DNA from: a virus
Direction: 5' to 3' (one strand)
Length of the DNA stretch: 35,528 nt
Virus record (IMG/VR): IMGVR_UViG_3300032271_000184
Span: 1 to 35,528 of that record
This document shows, one piece after another, positions 8,635 through 16,499 of this stretch; the stretch's first letter is position 1, and each line of letters opens with the position of its first letter. The translations under genes and the position numbers were made by a program. The notes beneath the pieces are model-generated. The model had not been told where the DNA came from. It searched no databases and saw only the letters and a list, made by a program, of their open reading frames with translations.

Positions 8635-9513
8635 ATGAGCTATGGTGGTGTCGCCCCTGGCAGTTCTGTTCCTCAACCCGGCAGTACTGCTCCTCAAAAT
8701 AATCCCAATCAGTACACGTCTGCAAACCGTACAAACTATGTTCCGGTTGGTGCAAATGGGCAGGTTAACCCGCCAATTTATCAACAGCAAAGCCAAAATT
8801 ACAACACTGGCAATAACATGAATGTTAGCCAGTACGGCCAACAACCCCAGAATGTTTCCTCGCAAACAATGCAACCTGCACAGCAAACGTCTATGTTTGG
8901 CGGTCAAATGCAAGGTGGCGGTTATGGTCAGTTTGGTACAAACAACCCGTACAACCCGAATTCAAATTCATTTTTGAATATAAATCAAAATATAAACCAA
9001 GGAACCGAAGCGGAAAAAATTGGTGCATATCGAGACTCCCTCAATAGGGGGTTTAATGATCAACAGATACAAAGTCAAGTAACTGGATTATTTGGCCCAC
9101 AGACCTCGGCTGATACAAGGTATCTGCAAACTCAAGCGAGACTACCCGTACAGCCTGCGCAACAACAGCAAATTCAGTACGGAGCGCGGCCACCTCAACA
9201 GCTAACCTCATCCATGGAGGGGCAACAACAGCCAACGCAAGAAATGATGAATAATTTTCAAAATGCCCAGCAAATGCCAAGGAGCCAACCTGTTTTACAA
9301 CAATCTTATAGTGGGCAAGGGGCTCTAAATATGGGCTTAGGTGGTAGCGGTGGAAATCTGCAAACTCAAGCGCGACCCCCCGTACAACCTGCGCAAGCTA
9401 ACTACGGGCCAAGCCAGGCAGTTGTGGGTAGGTCTTCTCAAATACGCAGCACCCCGAACGTCATGCGCCGTGCTGGGGGTGGGATTGCGTCTTTGATCGG
9501 CAACGTTAAATGA
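8635..9513 (+). CDS. Gln/Asn-rich virion protein of unknown function
   Basis: The start is placed at ATG 8635 because AAGGAG lies 8 bases upstream; an earlier in-frame GTG at 8590 would overlap the previous gene by 35 bases. The 292-aa product is dominated by Gln, Asn, Pro and Gly (for example NNPYNPNSNSFLNINQNINQ) and looks intrinsically disordered. A motif is duplicated: LQTQARLPVQPAQ near residue 165 and LQTQARPPVQPAQ near 245. The end, RAGGGIASLIGNVK, resembles short Gly-Gly-Ile motifs in neighbouring virion proteins. Position suggests a structural or assembly role. No family is recognised. Confidence 0.5.
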   Translation: MSYGGVAPGSSVPQPGSTAPQNNPNQYTSANRTNYVPVGANGQVNPPIYQQQSQNYNTGNNMNVSQYGQQPQNVSSQTMQPAQQTSMFGGQMQGGGYGQFGTNNPYNPNSNSFLNINQNINQGTEAEKIGAYRDSLNRGFNDQQIQSQVTGLFGPQTSADTRYLQTQARLPVQPAQQQQIQYGARPPQQLTSSMEGQQQPTQEMMNNFQNAQQMPRSQPVLQQSYSGQGALNMGLGGSGGNLQTQARPPVQPAQANYGPSQAVVGRSSQIRSTPNVMRRAGGGIASLIGNVK

Positions 9514-9941
9514 GCCTGACTGTTCGCCCCGTTGACACTAACCATATCCAGCAAGTCTGGCCTATGGTGCAAGGTTACATCCAGAAAGCTCTTGATGAAA
9601 GAGAAGATTTTCCTGATTGGGCAGATGGATACAACATTTCGCATGTACAAATGTTTTTGACTTCAGGGCAGTGGTTGCTTCTGGTAGCGGTGGATGAAGA
9701 GCAAACAATTCACGGGGCCATGACGGTTTCGTTTATTAACTACCCTCTACACCGGGTAGCATTTGTGACCACAACGGGTGGTAAATTCATTGCAAACCCA
9801 GAGCTTCTGGAACAGCTAAAAACGTTGGTTAAAACTCATGGCGCGACTAAAATACAAGCATTCTGCCGGGAATCTATGGTACGCCTTCTGTCACGCGCTG
9901 GCTTTGAACCCCGCAATACTTTAGTAGAGGTTCTTGTATGA
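9510..9941 (+). CDS. GNAT-fold protein similar to T7 gp13
   Basis: A 143-aa protein coupled by ATGA to genes on both sides (9510 and 9938). The order of elements fits an acetyltransferase fold: TVRPVDTNHIQQVWPMV at the start, a central WLLLVAVDEEQTIHGAMTVS pair of strands, and RLLSRAGFEPRNTLVEV at the end, as in a GNAT C-terminus. T7 gp13 (internal virion protein A, about 138 aa) belongs to this fold group and is also encoded directly before the ejection proteins, so size and position both agree. Whether it binds acetyl-CoA is not evident, since no clean Q/RxxGxG/A loop is visible. It could be catalytically dead and act in assembly. Confidence 0.6.
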   Translation: MSLTVRPVDTNHIQQVWPMVQGYIQKALDEREDFPDWADGYNISHVQMFLTSGQWLLLVAVDEEQTIHGAMTVSFINYPLHRVAFVTTTGGKFIANPELLEQLKTLVKTHGATKIQAFCRESMVRLLSRAGFEPRNTLVEVLV

Positions 9942-12900
9942 TAATTTTTAACAAACACAGCGGGTATTTCCGTGACGGCATCCGTAGATACTACAGCGGT
10001 GGTGGTAGCAGTGGCCCTACAACATCTACAGTTAACCAATCTAATATCCCGGACTATTTGCGTCCGCAGGTTGAAACGTTGCTTGGTGGCGCAACCAAAG
10101 AGTTGTTTAACACAACGAGAGATGCTGATGGCAATTACAGCATTGATAGTACAAAGCCGTTTACGCCCTACAGCAACAATGTAAATGACTATGTAGCGGG
10201 CTTTAACCCACTACAACAGCAAGTTCAGACAAATGTCGCCAACTTGCAAATGCCAGGTCAGTACAACCAAGCTACCAGTTTTGCAAATGCCGCAGGGCAA
10301 GGGGGGATGAACTCTGCTGCCCAAGGCGCAGGTTATGGTAATGCGGGGTTTCAGTTCGGCCAGGAGGGACAAGGCATTGGCTCACTTGCCGCACAAGACG
10401 CTTTGGATCGAGCCAATCAAGCAGCGGGTTTTGCAGTACAACTTGGTGGAGAGGCTCGTTCTGCCGGGTTTCAAGGCCAAAATATTGGCTCACTTTCCCA
10501 ACAAGATGCTTTAAATCGCGCCAATTCAGCAGCACTTGTGGCGGGTAATTACGGTCAGCAGGGCCAAGACTACGGACATGTAGGAGCACGTGTAGGCACA
10601 GAAGGCGGCGCTGCATACGGACAACAAGGTGCTAACTACGGCGCTATGGGACAAGCTGCCGCCCAGCAAGCCGCCGACCAAGCCGCAAATGCCTCTTATG
10701 GGTACGGCGCACAAGGCACAAATGTTGGGCAACAAGCCGCCAACTACGCAACAATGGGTGGAGCGCAAGCCCAGCAAGCTGCTAATCAAGCGGCTGGTGC
10801 TTCTTATGGTTACGGTGCACAAGGGGCAAATATTGGGCAACAAGCAGGCCAAGTAGGCGCATTCAATGCCGCCCAAGCCGCCCAAGCCGCCCAAGCTGCA
10901 TCTCAAAACGCTGGTATGTATGGCCTTCAAGGCACGCAGGCAGGCAACCGTGGAGAGGGCATCGCTGCTCTTGCCGCGCAAGACGCTTTTAGCCGAGCTA
11001 ATAACACATCCAATTTAGCGGAACAAGCTAGCCAATCTGGCTTTCAATCTGGACAAATGGGTCAGGGACTAGGCGTTCAGCAAGGGGGCGAGTTCGGTCA
11101 AACAGGGCTTCGTTCTGGAATGCTTGGGCAAGATATAGGCACCCAAGGGGGTGCGCAATACGGCAATATAGGTGCTCAGGCTGGTTCTCAAGGGCAACAG
11201 TCTGGCCTGATGGGCCAAAATATAGGCACCCAAGGCGGTGCAATGTACGGCAATATGGGTGCTCAAGCTGGCGCTCAAGGGCAGCAGTTCGGTCTGGCAG
11301 GTCAACAAGCTGGCGCACAAGCGGCTCAACAAGCTGCTGCCGACGCTGCGCAAGGTAGATCCACTGGTTATGGCTACGGCGCTATGGGCGTTCAGGCTGG
11401 CGTGCAAGGGCAACAACTTGCTCAACAAGCTGCTAATCAAGCGGCTAATGCTTCTTATGATTACGGGACGCAGGGTTCTGGGTACGGCGCTCAAGCTGGA
11501 CAAGTAGGCGCACTCAACGCCGCAATGGCTCAAGAAGCTGCCCGACAAGCCTCTGAAAATGCTGGTATGTATGGGCAAATGGGCTTACAAGCGGGTAGCC
11601 GTGGCGAAGGTATTGCTGCTCTCGCCGCGCAAAATGCTAGCAACCGTGCAAATATGGCTACGAGTGCTGCGCAGCAATCGGGTGCTCAAGGGCAACAGTC
11701 GGGTTTGCTTGGACAAAATACAGCCATCCAGGGCGGCGATAAATACGGCAGCATGGGCGCGGGCTACGGTTCCCAAGCCGCTGACTTATCTGGTCAAGCG
11801 GTGGAATATGGTAAATCAGGTTCCAGTTCAGGACAAATAGGACAACAGCTTGCCCTCGATGCTGCTAATCGTTATGGTGCCATGGGCGCTGAGGCGGGTG
11901 CTCAAGGGCAACGGTCTGGTCTGATGGGCCAAGATATTGGCACCCAAGGCGGCGATAAATACGCCGGTATGGCTGCTGGTTATGGCTCCCAAGCTGCTGA
12001 ATTAGCCAATCCGGCGTTGGGGTATGGCCAAGCAGGTTTCAGTGCAGGAGAAATGGCACAGAAATTTGCCATGGATGCCGCCAAACTTTATGGTGACATG
12101 GGCTCGGATTATGGGAAGCAAGGCGCTGAAGCTGGTGCGTCGGGGCAATATTACGGCAATCTAGGCGCTAACTACGGTCAGCAAGCTGCGGCACTCTCGC
12201 CGCAAGCGCAAGCGTATGGTGCCCAAGGCGCAGGGTATGGACAACAAGCTGCTAAATTAGCTGACAATGCGTTAGGGTACGGGCAGGGCGCTGCCGATAT
12301 TGGCCGCATGGGACTTCGCGCTGAGACACTGGGGCAAGACATTACGGGGCAGGCACGAGGATACGCGGCTCAAGCCGCAGGTGCTGGACAGCAGTATGCC
12401 AGCCAAATCACCAACCCAAATGCTATGCAGTCGTACATGAATCCGTACACGCAAAATGTTGTGGATGTACAGAATCAAGCCGCCCAACGACAAGCCGATA
12501 TTGCTCGTACACAGCGCGGTTCGCAAGCTGCTCGTGCGGGTGCTTTTGGTGGTGCTCGTCAGGCTATTGAAAACGCGGAAGCTGACCGCGCATTACAGAC
12601 TTTGATGAACGCCAACCAAGCTCAAGGGCTACAAAGCGCGTATCAACAGGCACAACAAGCTCAACAGTTTGGCGCGAATCTTAATCTTCAGGGACTGCAA
12701 GGGGCGCAGCAGGGTCTGGGTACGGCGCTGCAAGGTGGTCAATTGGGCTTGTCAGGTATTGGGCAAGCTATGGCGGGGCAGCAAGCGGGTATGCAAGGGG
12801 TAGGACAAGCTGGCTCAATGTATGGTCTTGGAATGCAGGGTGCACAGTCTGGCTTGGCTGGACTTAATGCGGCTAATCAGTTTTATCAAACTGGCCTTCA

Positions 12901-15109
12901 AGGCGCTCAAGTTGGCCTATCTGGCGTGGATCGTCAATTGGCTGGTACCGCCCAAGGTATGCAAGGCGCTGGCATGGGGCTCCAAGCTGCGCAATTGGGG
13001 CTTCAAGGAACCGCTCAAAGTATGCAGGGCGCTCAAGCAGGGTTGTCGGGTGTCAGTGCCGCAAACCAAGCTGGTCAGACTGGCATTCAAGGCGCTCAAG
13101 CGGGGCTTCAAGGCGTAGACCGCCAACTAGCAGGTACCACTCAAGGCATACAAGGCTCCCAAGCTGCCATGCAAGGCGCGAATATGGGGCTTCAAGCCGC
13201 ACAAACTGGGCTTCAAGGTACGGCTCAAGGTATGCAAGGCGCACAAGCAGGTATTGCTGGTTTAAATCAAGCAGGCAACCTTTACGGCCTCGGCATGCAA
13301 GGCGCGGGTATGGGCTTGCAGGGGGTCAACGCTCAACTGGCTGGCACCGCTCAAGGTATGCAGGGTTCACAAATCGGTCTTTCTGCCGCAGACCGCGCAC
13401 TTGCCGCAGGTCAACTTGAACAGCAAGGGATCAATACAAGTTTGGCGGGTACTGGTCAAGCTATGCAGGGTGCTAGCATTGGTCTTCAAGGTACGGGTCA
13501 GCAGTTGGCCGCAGGTCAGCTTGGCTTGTCAGGTGGCGCTCAGAACATCCAAGCTCTGCAAGCTGCCATGCAAGGTGCAGGCGTGGGACTTCAAGGAGCC
13601 AATCAAGCTATCAATGCTGGACAGCTTGGCCTCCAAGGTTCCCAGGCAGCTATGCAAGGGGCTGGTGTTGGTTTGGCTGGAGCAGATCGAGCAAATGCCG
13701 CATCACAACTTGCCCTGTCAGGTGCAGACCGCGCACTGGCGGGTACTGCGCAGGGTATTCAAGGTTCACAAGCAGCTATGCAAGGTGCGGGTCTTGGCCT
13801 GCAAGGAGTCAATGCGCAACTTGCTGGCACCGCTCAAGGCATCCAAGGCTCCCAAGCGGCTATGCAGGGGGCGGGTGTTGGCCTACAAGGAGTTAACGCT
13901 CAACTTGCTGGTACGGCTCAAGGGATGCAGGGTGCTCAAGCTGCAATGTCTGGTTTAGACCGTCAACTTGCCGGAACTGCCCAAGGAATGCAAGGCGCTC
14001 AACTCAGTATGTCCGGTATAGACCGTCTTATTGCTTCGGGTCAACTTGCACAACAAGGAGCCAATACAGGTTTAGCTGGTACTGCACAATCCATGCAAGG
14101 CGCAGGTATTGGTCTTCAGGGTACGGGCCAACAATTAGCTGCCGGACAACTTAATCTAGCGGGTGGTGCTCAAAATCTTCAGGGTCTACAATCCGCTATG
14201 CAGGGTGCGGGTATGGGACTACAAGGGGCAAATCAAGCCATTAATGCTGGGCAACTTGGTTTGCAGGGTACTCAGGCAGGGCTGCAAGGCTACAACGCGG
14301 CGCTACAAGGCAACGCGCAGGGTTTGCAGGGTGCCAATCAAGCCATCAACGCTGGACAACTTGGTATTCAAGGCGGTCAATTGGGTATTCAAGGTGCTCA
14401 AGCTGGACTGTCTGGTGTGGATCGCCAACTTGCCGGCGTTGCTCAAGGCATGCAAGGCTCTCAAATCGGCTTGTCCAGTGTAGACCGTGCACTTGCTTCA
14501 GGCCAACTTGCGCAGCAAGGAGCCAACACGAATTTAGCAGGTAACGCCCAAGTGATGCAAGGCGCTCAAACTGGTTTGTCCGGAATAGACCGTTTAGTTT
14601 CTTCAGGTCAACTTGCTTTGTCTGGCGCAGATCGCGGACTGGCTGGAACTGCTCAAGGCATGCAGGGCGCTCAAGTCGGTCTTGCTGGCGTAGGAGCACA
14701 GCAAGCGGGATACGGGTTATCCAATCAATCAGCGGCTAATTTAGCCAATATTGGTTCACAACAATTGGCTGGACAGACTAGCATCTTGGGATTGCAAAAC
14801 CAGATTGGTGGACAACAGCAATCTCAAGAACAGCAGTACATCAACCAAGCAATTCAGAACTACGCTAATGCTCAAAATGCGCCGATGGATAGACTGCAAC
14901 AGTACAACTCGTTGCTGCGTGGCTATGCAATACCCGGCACAACCACAACCCAGTATCAAGCACAGCCTACACTTACCAATCAACTTGCGGGTTTAGGTAC
15001 TACTGCGTATGCTGCATCTCAATTAGTCAAAAAGAAGGGTGGTCTACTCCATGCGCCAAAACGCAGTGGGTTGCACACCTTGGCCTTACGTAATGTTATG
15101 AGGGCATAA
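9938..15109 (+). CDS. Giant heptad-repeat internal virion (ejection-type) protein
   Basis: A 1723-aa protein made largely of Gln, Gly and Ala. Residues 1-100 are an ordinary N-terminal domain (SNIPDYLRPQVETLL). Residues about 115-820 are Gly/Ala/Gln repeats with Gly spaced alternately 3 and 4 apart. Residues about 826-911 form a non-repeat block (NPYTQNVVDVQNQAA, AGAFGGARQAIENAEADRAL) that I recognise as the conserved core of a podophage structural protein family. Residues 912-1590 are 97 perfect seven-residue repeats. The C-terminus (YNSLLRGYAIPGTTTTQY, LAGLGTTAYAASQL) is again family-like. Relatives are, as far as I recall, much shorter, so the repeats look like an expansion. Between a gp13-like gene and two further ejection-type genes it occupies the position of T7 gp14. 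A membrane-conduit role is inference. Confidence 0.65.
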   Translation: MIIFNKHSGYFRDGIRRYYSGGGSSGPTTSTVNQSNIPDYLRPQVETLLGGATKELFNTTRDADGNYSIDSTKPFTPYSNNVNDYVAGFNPLQQQVQTNVANLQMPGQYNQATSFANAAGQGGMNSAAQGAGYGNAGFQFGQEGQGIGSLAAQDALDRANQAAGFAVQLGGEARSAGFQGQNIGSLSQQDALNRANSAALVAGNYGQQGQDYGHVGARVGTEGGAAYGQQGANYGAMGQAAAQQAADQAANASYGYGAQGTNVGQQAANYATMGGAQAQQAANQAAGASYGYGAQGANIGQQAGQVGAFNAAQAAQAAQAASQNAGMYGLQGTQAGNRGEGIAALAAQDAFSRANNTSNLAEQASQSGFQSGQMGQGLGVQQGGEFGQTGLRSGMLGQDIGTQGGAQYGNIGAQAGSQGQQSGLMGQNIGTQGGAMYGNMGAQAGAQGQQFGLAGQQAGAQAAQQAAADAAQGRSTGYGYGAMGVQAGVQGQQLAQQAANQAANASYDYGTQGSGYGAQAGQVGALNAAMAQEAARQASENAGMYGQMGLQAGSRGEGIAALAAQNASNRANMATSAAQQSGAQGQQSGLLGQNTAIQGGDKYGSMGAGYGSQAADLSGQAVEYGKSGSSSGQIGQQLALDAANRYGAMGAEAGAQGQRSGLMGQDIGTQGGDKYAGMAAGYGSQAAELANPALGYGQAGFSAGEMAQKFAMDAAKLYGDMGSDYGKQGAEAGASGQYYGNLGANYGQQAAALSPQAQAYGAQGAGYGQQAAKLADNALGYGQGAADIGRMGLRAETLGQDITGQARGYAAQAAGAGQQYASQITNPNAMQSYMNPYTQNVVDVQNQAAQRQADIARTQRGSQAARAGAFGGARQAIENAEADRALQTLMNANQAQGLQSAYQQAQQAQQFGANLNLQGLQGAQQGLGTALQGGQLGLSGIGQAMAGQQAGMQGVGQAGSMYGLGMQGAQSGLAGLNAANQFYQTGLQGAQVGLSGVDRQLAGTAQGMQGAGMGLQAAQLGLQGTAQSMQGAQAGLSGVSAANQAGQTGIQGAQAGLQGVDRQLAGTTQGIQGSQAAMQGANMGLQAAQTGLQGTAQGMQGAQAGIAGLNQAGNLYGLGMQGAGMGLQGVNAQLAGTAQGMQGSQIGLSAADRALAAGQLEQQGINTSLAGTGQAMQGASIGLQGTGQQLAAGQLGLSGGAQNIQALQAAMQGAGVGLQGANQAINAGQLGLQGSQAAMQGAGVGLAGADRANAASQLALSGADRALAGTAQGIQGSQAAMQGAGLGLQGVNAQLAGTAQGIQGSQAAMQGAGVGLQGVNAQLAGTAQGMQGAQAAMSGLDRQLAGTAQGMQGAQLSMSGIDRLIASGQLAQQGANTGLAGTAQSMQGAGIGLQGTGQQLAAGQLNLAGGAQNLQGLQSAMQGAGMGLQGANQAINAGQLGLQGTQAGLQGYNAALQGNAQGLQGANQAINAGQLGIQGGQLGIQGAQAGLSGVDRQLAGVAQGMQGSQIGLSSVDRALASGQLAQQGANTNLAGNAQVMQGAQTGLSGIDRLVSSGQLALSGADRGLAGTAQGMQGAQVGLAGVGAQQAGYGLSNQSAANLANIGSQQLAGQTSILGLQNQIGGQQQSQEQQYINQAIQNYANAQNAPMDRLQQYNSLLRGYAIPGTTTTQYQAQPTLTNQLAGLGTTAYAASQLVKKKGGLLHAPKRSGLHTLALRNVMRA
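10302..12390 (+). repeat. Imperfect Gly/Ala/Gln repeat region in the 1723-aa protein
   Basis: The encoded residues keep Gly or Ala at alternating spacings of 3 and 4, with occasional one-residue phase shifts. A superrepeat of about 72 residues (216 bp) is visible: GGDKYGSMGAGYGSQAADL at 11732-11788 returns as GGDKYAGMAAGYGSQAAEL at 11948-12004, with matching flanks. GEGIAALAAQ recurs near 10953 and 11606. Confidence 0.7.
12671..14707 (+). repeat. 97 tandem 21-bp (seven-residue) units
   Basis: The 2037 bases equal exactly 97 units of 21 bp with no phase break. Typical units read GTAQGMQ, GAQAGLS, GVDRQLA and GAGMGLQ. Position 1 is Gly, Ala or Ser in 94 units, and position 6 is Leu, Met, Ile or Val in roughly nine of ten. 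Six copies of GTAQGMQ (from 12944, 13217, 13343, 13910, 13973 and 14645) all use different codon strings, so the protein pattern is kept while the DNA has diverged. Confidence 0.9.
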
Positions 15110-15111
15110 TT

Positions 15112-16488
15112 ATGAGCATCGCTCAGAGCATACTAGCGAACCCCGGCAAATACTCGCTGGAACAACTGAAGCAAGGCGTGGAGGATGGAGTTATCCCCGC
15201 GTACATTGGTGTGCCAATCATTCAAGAGATGCTGCAAAACCAATCTCGTGGAAAGGCTATGGGGCAAGAACAAATGCCCCCCGTGATGGATCAAATCATG
15301 GCCCAAGCGGATCAAGGGCTTGAAGCACTGCCGTCCAACCTACCTCAAGAATACGCTGGCGGCGGGATTATTGCATTCCAAAATGGCGGGCAAACCCAAG
15401 CGCCTATGCGTTTTGTCAATGAAGGACTTGTCCCCGAGTATCCTGACGAACTAGCCGGAGAGGAAATATTAAAGCGGGAGCGCGATGCTCAGTTATCTCC
15501 AGAAGAGATGACAAACCAAAAAGTGCAATCGTATGTGGATCGATACAAACGCTTGATGCCTGAAAAAGACCCGAGGATGATTGCATACGAAGCCTCGCTT
15601 ACCAAGTCACCAGAAGAACTGGAAGCACGCAAGAGCCAAGACATAAACATGGCGCTGGCTCAGTTAGGTCTGGGCCTGATGGGGTCAAAAGCTCGCACAC
15701 TTGCAGGCGGTATAAGCGAAGCTGCACAACCAGTACTGCCATCTGTGCAAGCTGCTTTACTGGCCCGCAGAACGGCAGAAGATACAGCACTGAAAAACCG
15801 TGCCGACTTGGCCAGGGCCGATAGAGCCGAGAACATTGCTGCTCTTACAGGCGGTGTTGGCATGTACGAAAAAGAACAAGAGCGCTCGTCAGAGCTTGCC
15901 AAAGAAATGGCAAAGCGAGCAGCAATGGCGGCTACGGGGCCGAAGCCAACGGATATGGCTAATTTTGTATCTGCTTATGTTAGAAATGCTAAAGACAATC
16001 CAAACAACAAACTGTCCGATAATGCTCTAGCCATAGAAGGGTACAAGATGTACTTTGCAGAGGGGCCAAAGTTTGCCGCCCCAGGCATTGGAGCACAAAT
16101 GGCAATTGCGGGTGGACAGCAAGCAGTTCAAACTGCTGGTCAAGAAAACACGGCATTTAACAACGCAGTCAATCAGTTTAATGGTTTGAAGTCGACCGAT
16201 CCCATTAAACGAGAATATCGAGATTTGGCAAAGCAAGATCAAACCAACAAAGCTGCTGGTAACCCCACCAATCTTGCAGAAACATATAGAGCAAATCAAA
16301 TTAATTTAATGGCGGGACGACCCATAACCCCTGCGGCTCGTGTTGCACCACCCGCCGCACCCGGCGTTACACCTCTTGCCGAAAAAACCATGACCAGGGC
16401 CGATGTATCGGCCACAGCCAAAGCCCGAGGAATCACCGAAGCGGAGGTTGAGGCAGCGGCCAAACGCGCTGGCTATACTATTAAATAA
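15112..16488 (+). CDS. Internal virion protein, position of T7 gp15
   Basis: A 458-aa protein beginning 2 bases after the giant repeat gene. It opens with helical segments (SIAQSILANPGKYSLEQLKQ) and then YAGGGIIAFQNGG, a motif I associate with podophage internal virion proteins. A long, charged helical middle follows (about 110-260, including LARRTAEDTALKNRADLARADRA, which I split as LARRTAEDTALK and NRADLARADRA). The end, ADVSATAKARG with EVEAAAKRAGYTIK, is another pattern recurrent in such proteins. It is smaller than T7 gp15 (747 aa). Placement between the 1723-aa and 2566-aa proteins suggests it is part of the ejected core. I see no enzymatic motif. Confidence 0.55.
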   Translation: MSIAQSILANPGKYSLEQLKQGVEDGVIPAYIGVPIIQEMLQNQSRGKAMGQEQMPPVMDQIMAQADQGLEALPSNLPQEYAGGGIIAFQNGGQTQAPMRFVNEGLVPEYPDELAGEEILKRERDAQLSPEEMTNQKVQSYVDRYKRLMPEKDPRMIAYEASLTKSPEELEARKSQDINMALAQLGLGLMGSKARTLAGGISEAAQPVLPSVQAALLARRTAEDTALKNRADLARADRAENIAALTGGVGMYEKEQERSSELAKEMAKRAAMAATGPKPTDMANFVSAYVRNAKDNPNNKLSDNALAIEGYKMYFAEGPKFAAPGIGAQMAIAGGQQAVQTAGQENTAFNNAVNQFNGLKSTDPIKREYRDLAKQDQTNKAAGNPTNLAETYRANQINLMAGRPITPAARVAPPAAPGVTPLAEKTMTRADVSATAKARGITEAEVEAAAKRAGYTIK

Positions 16489-16499
16489 AAGGATACGTT

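Noticed and set aside
13401-13958. 185-codon frame in another + frame of the repeat gene
   Set aside because: A by-product of the 21-bp repeat: a stop-free alternate frame recurs with the unit. The used frame has a conserved core and ends.
12671-14707. Tandem repeats considered as a CRISPR array
   Set aside because: Units are contiguous, in frame and codon-diverged, with no unique spacers. They are protein repeats.
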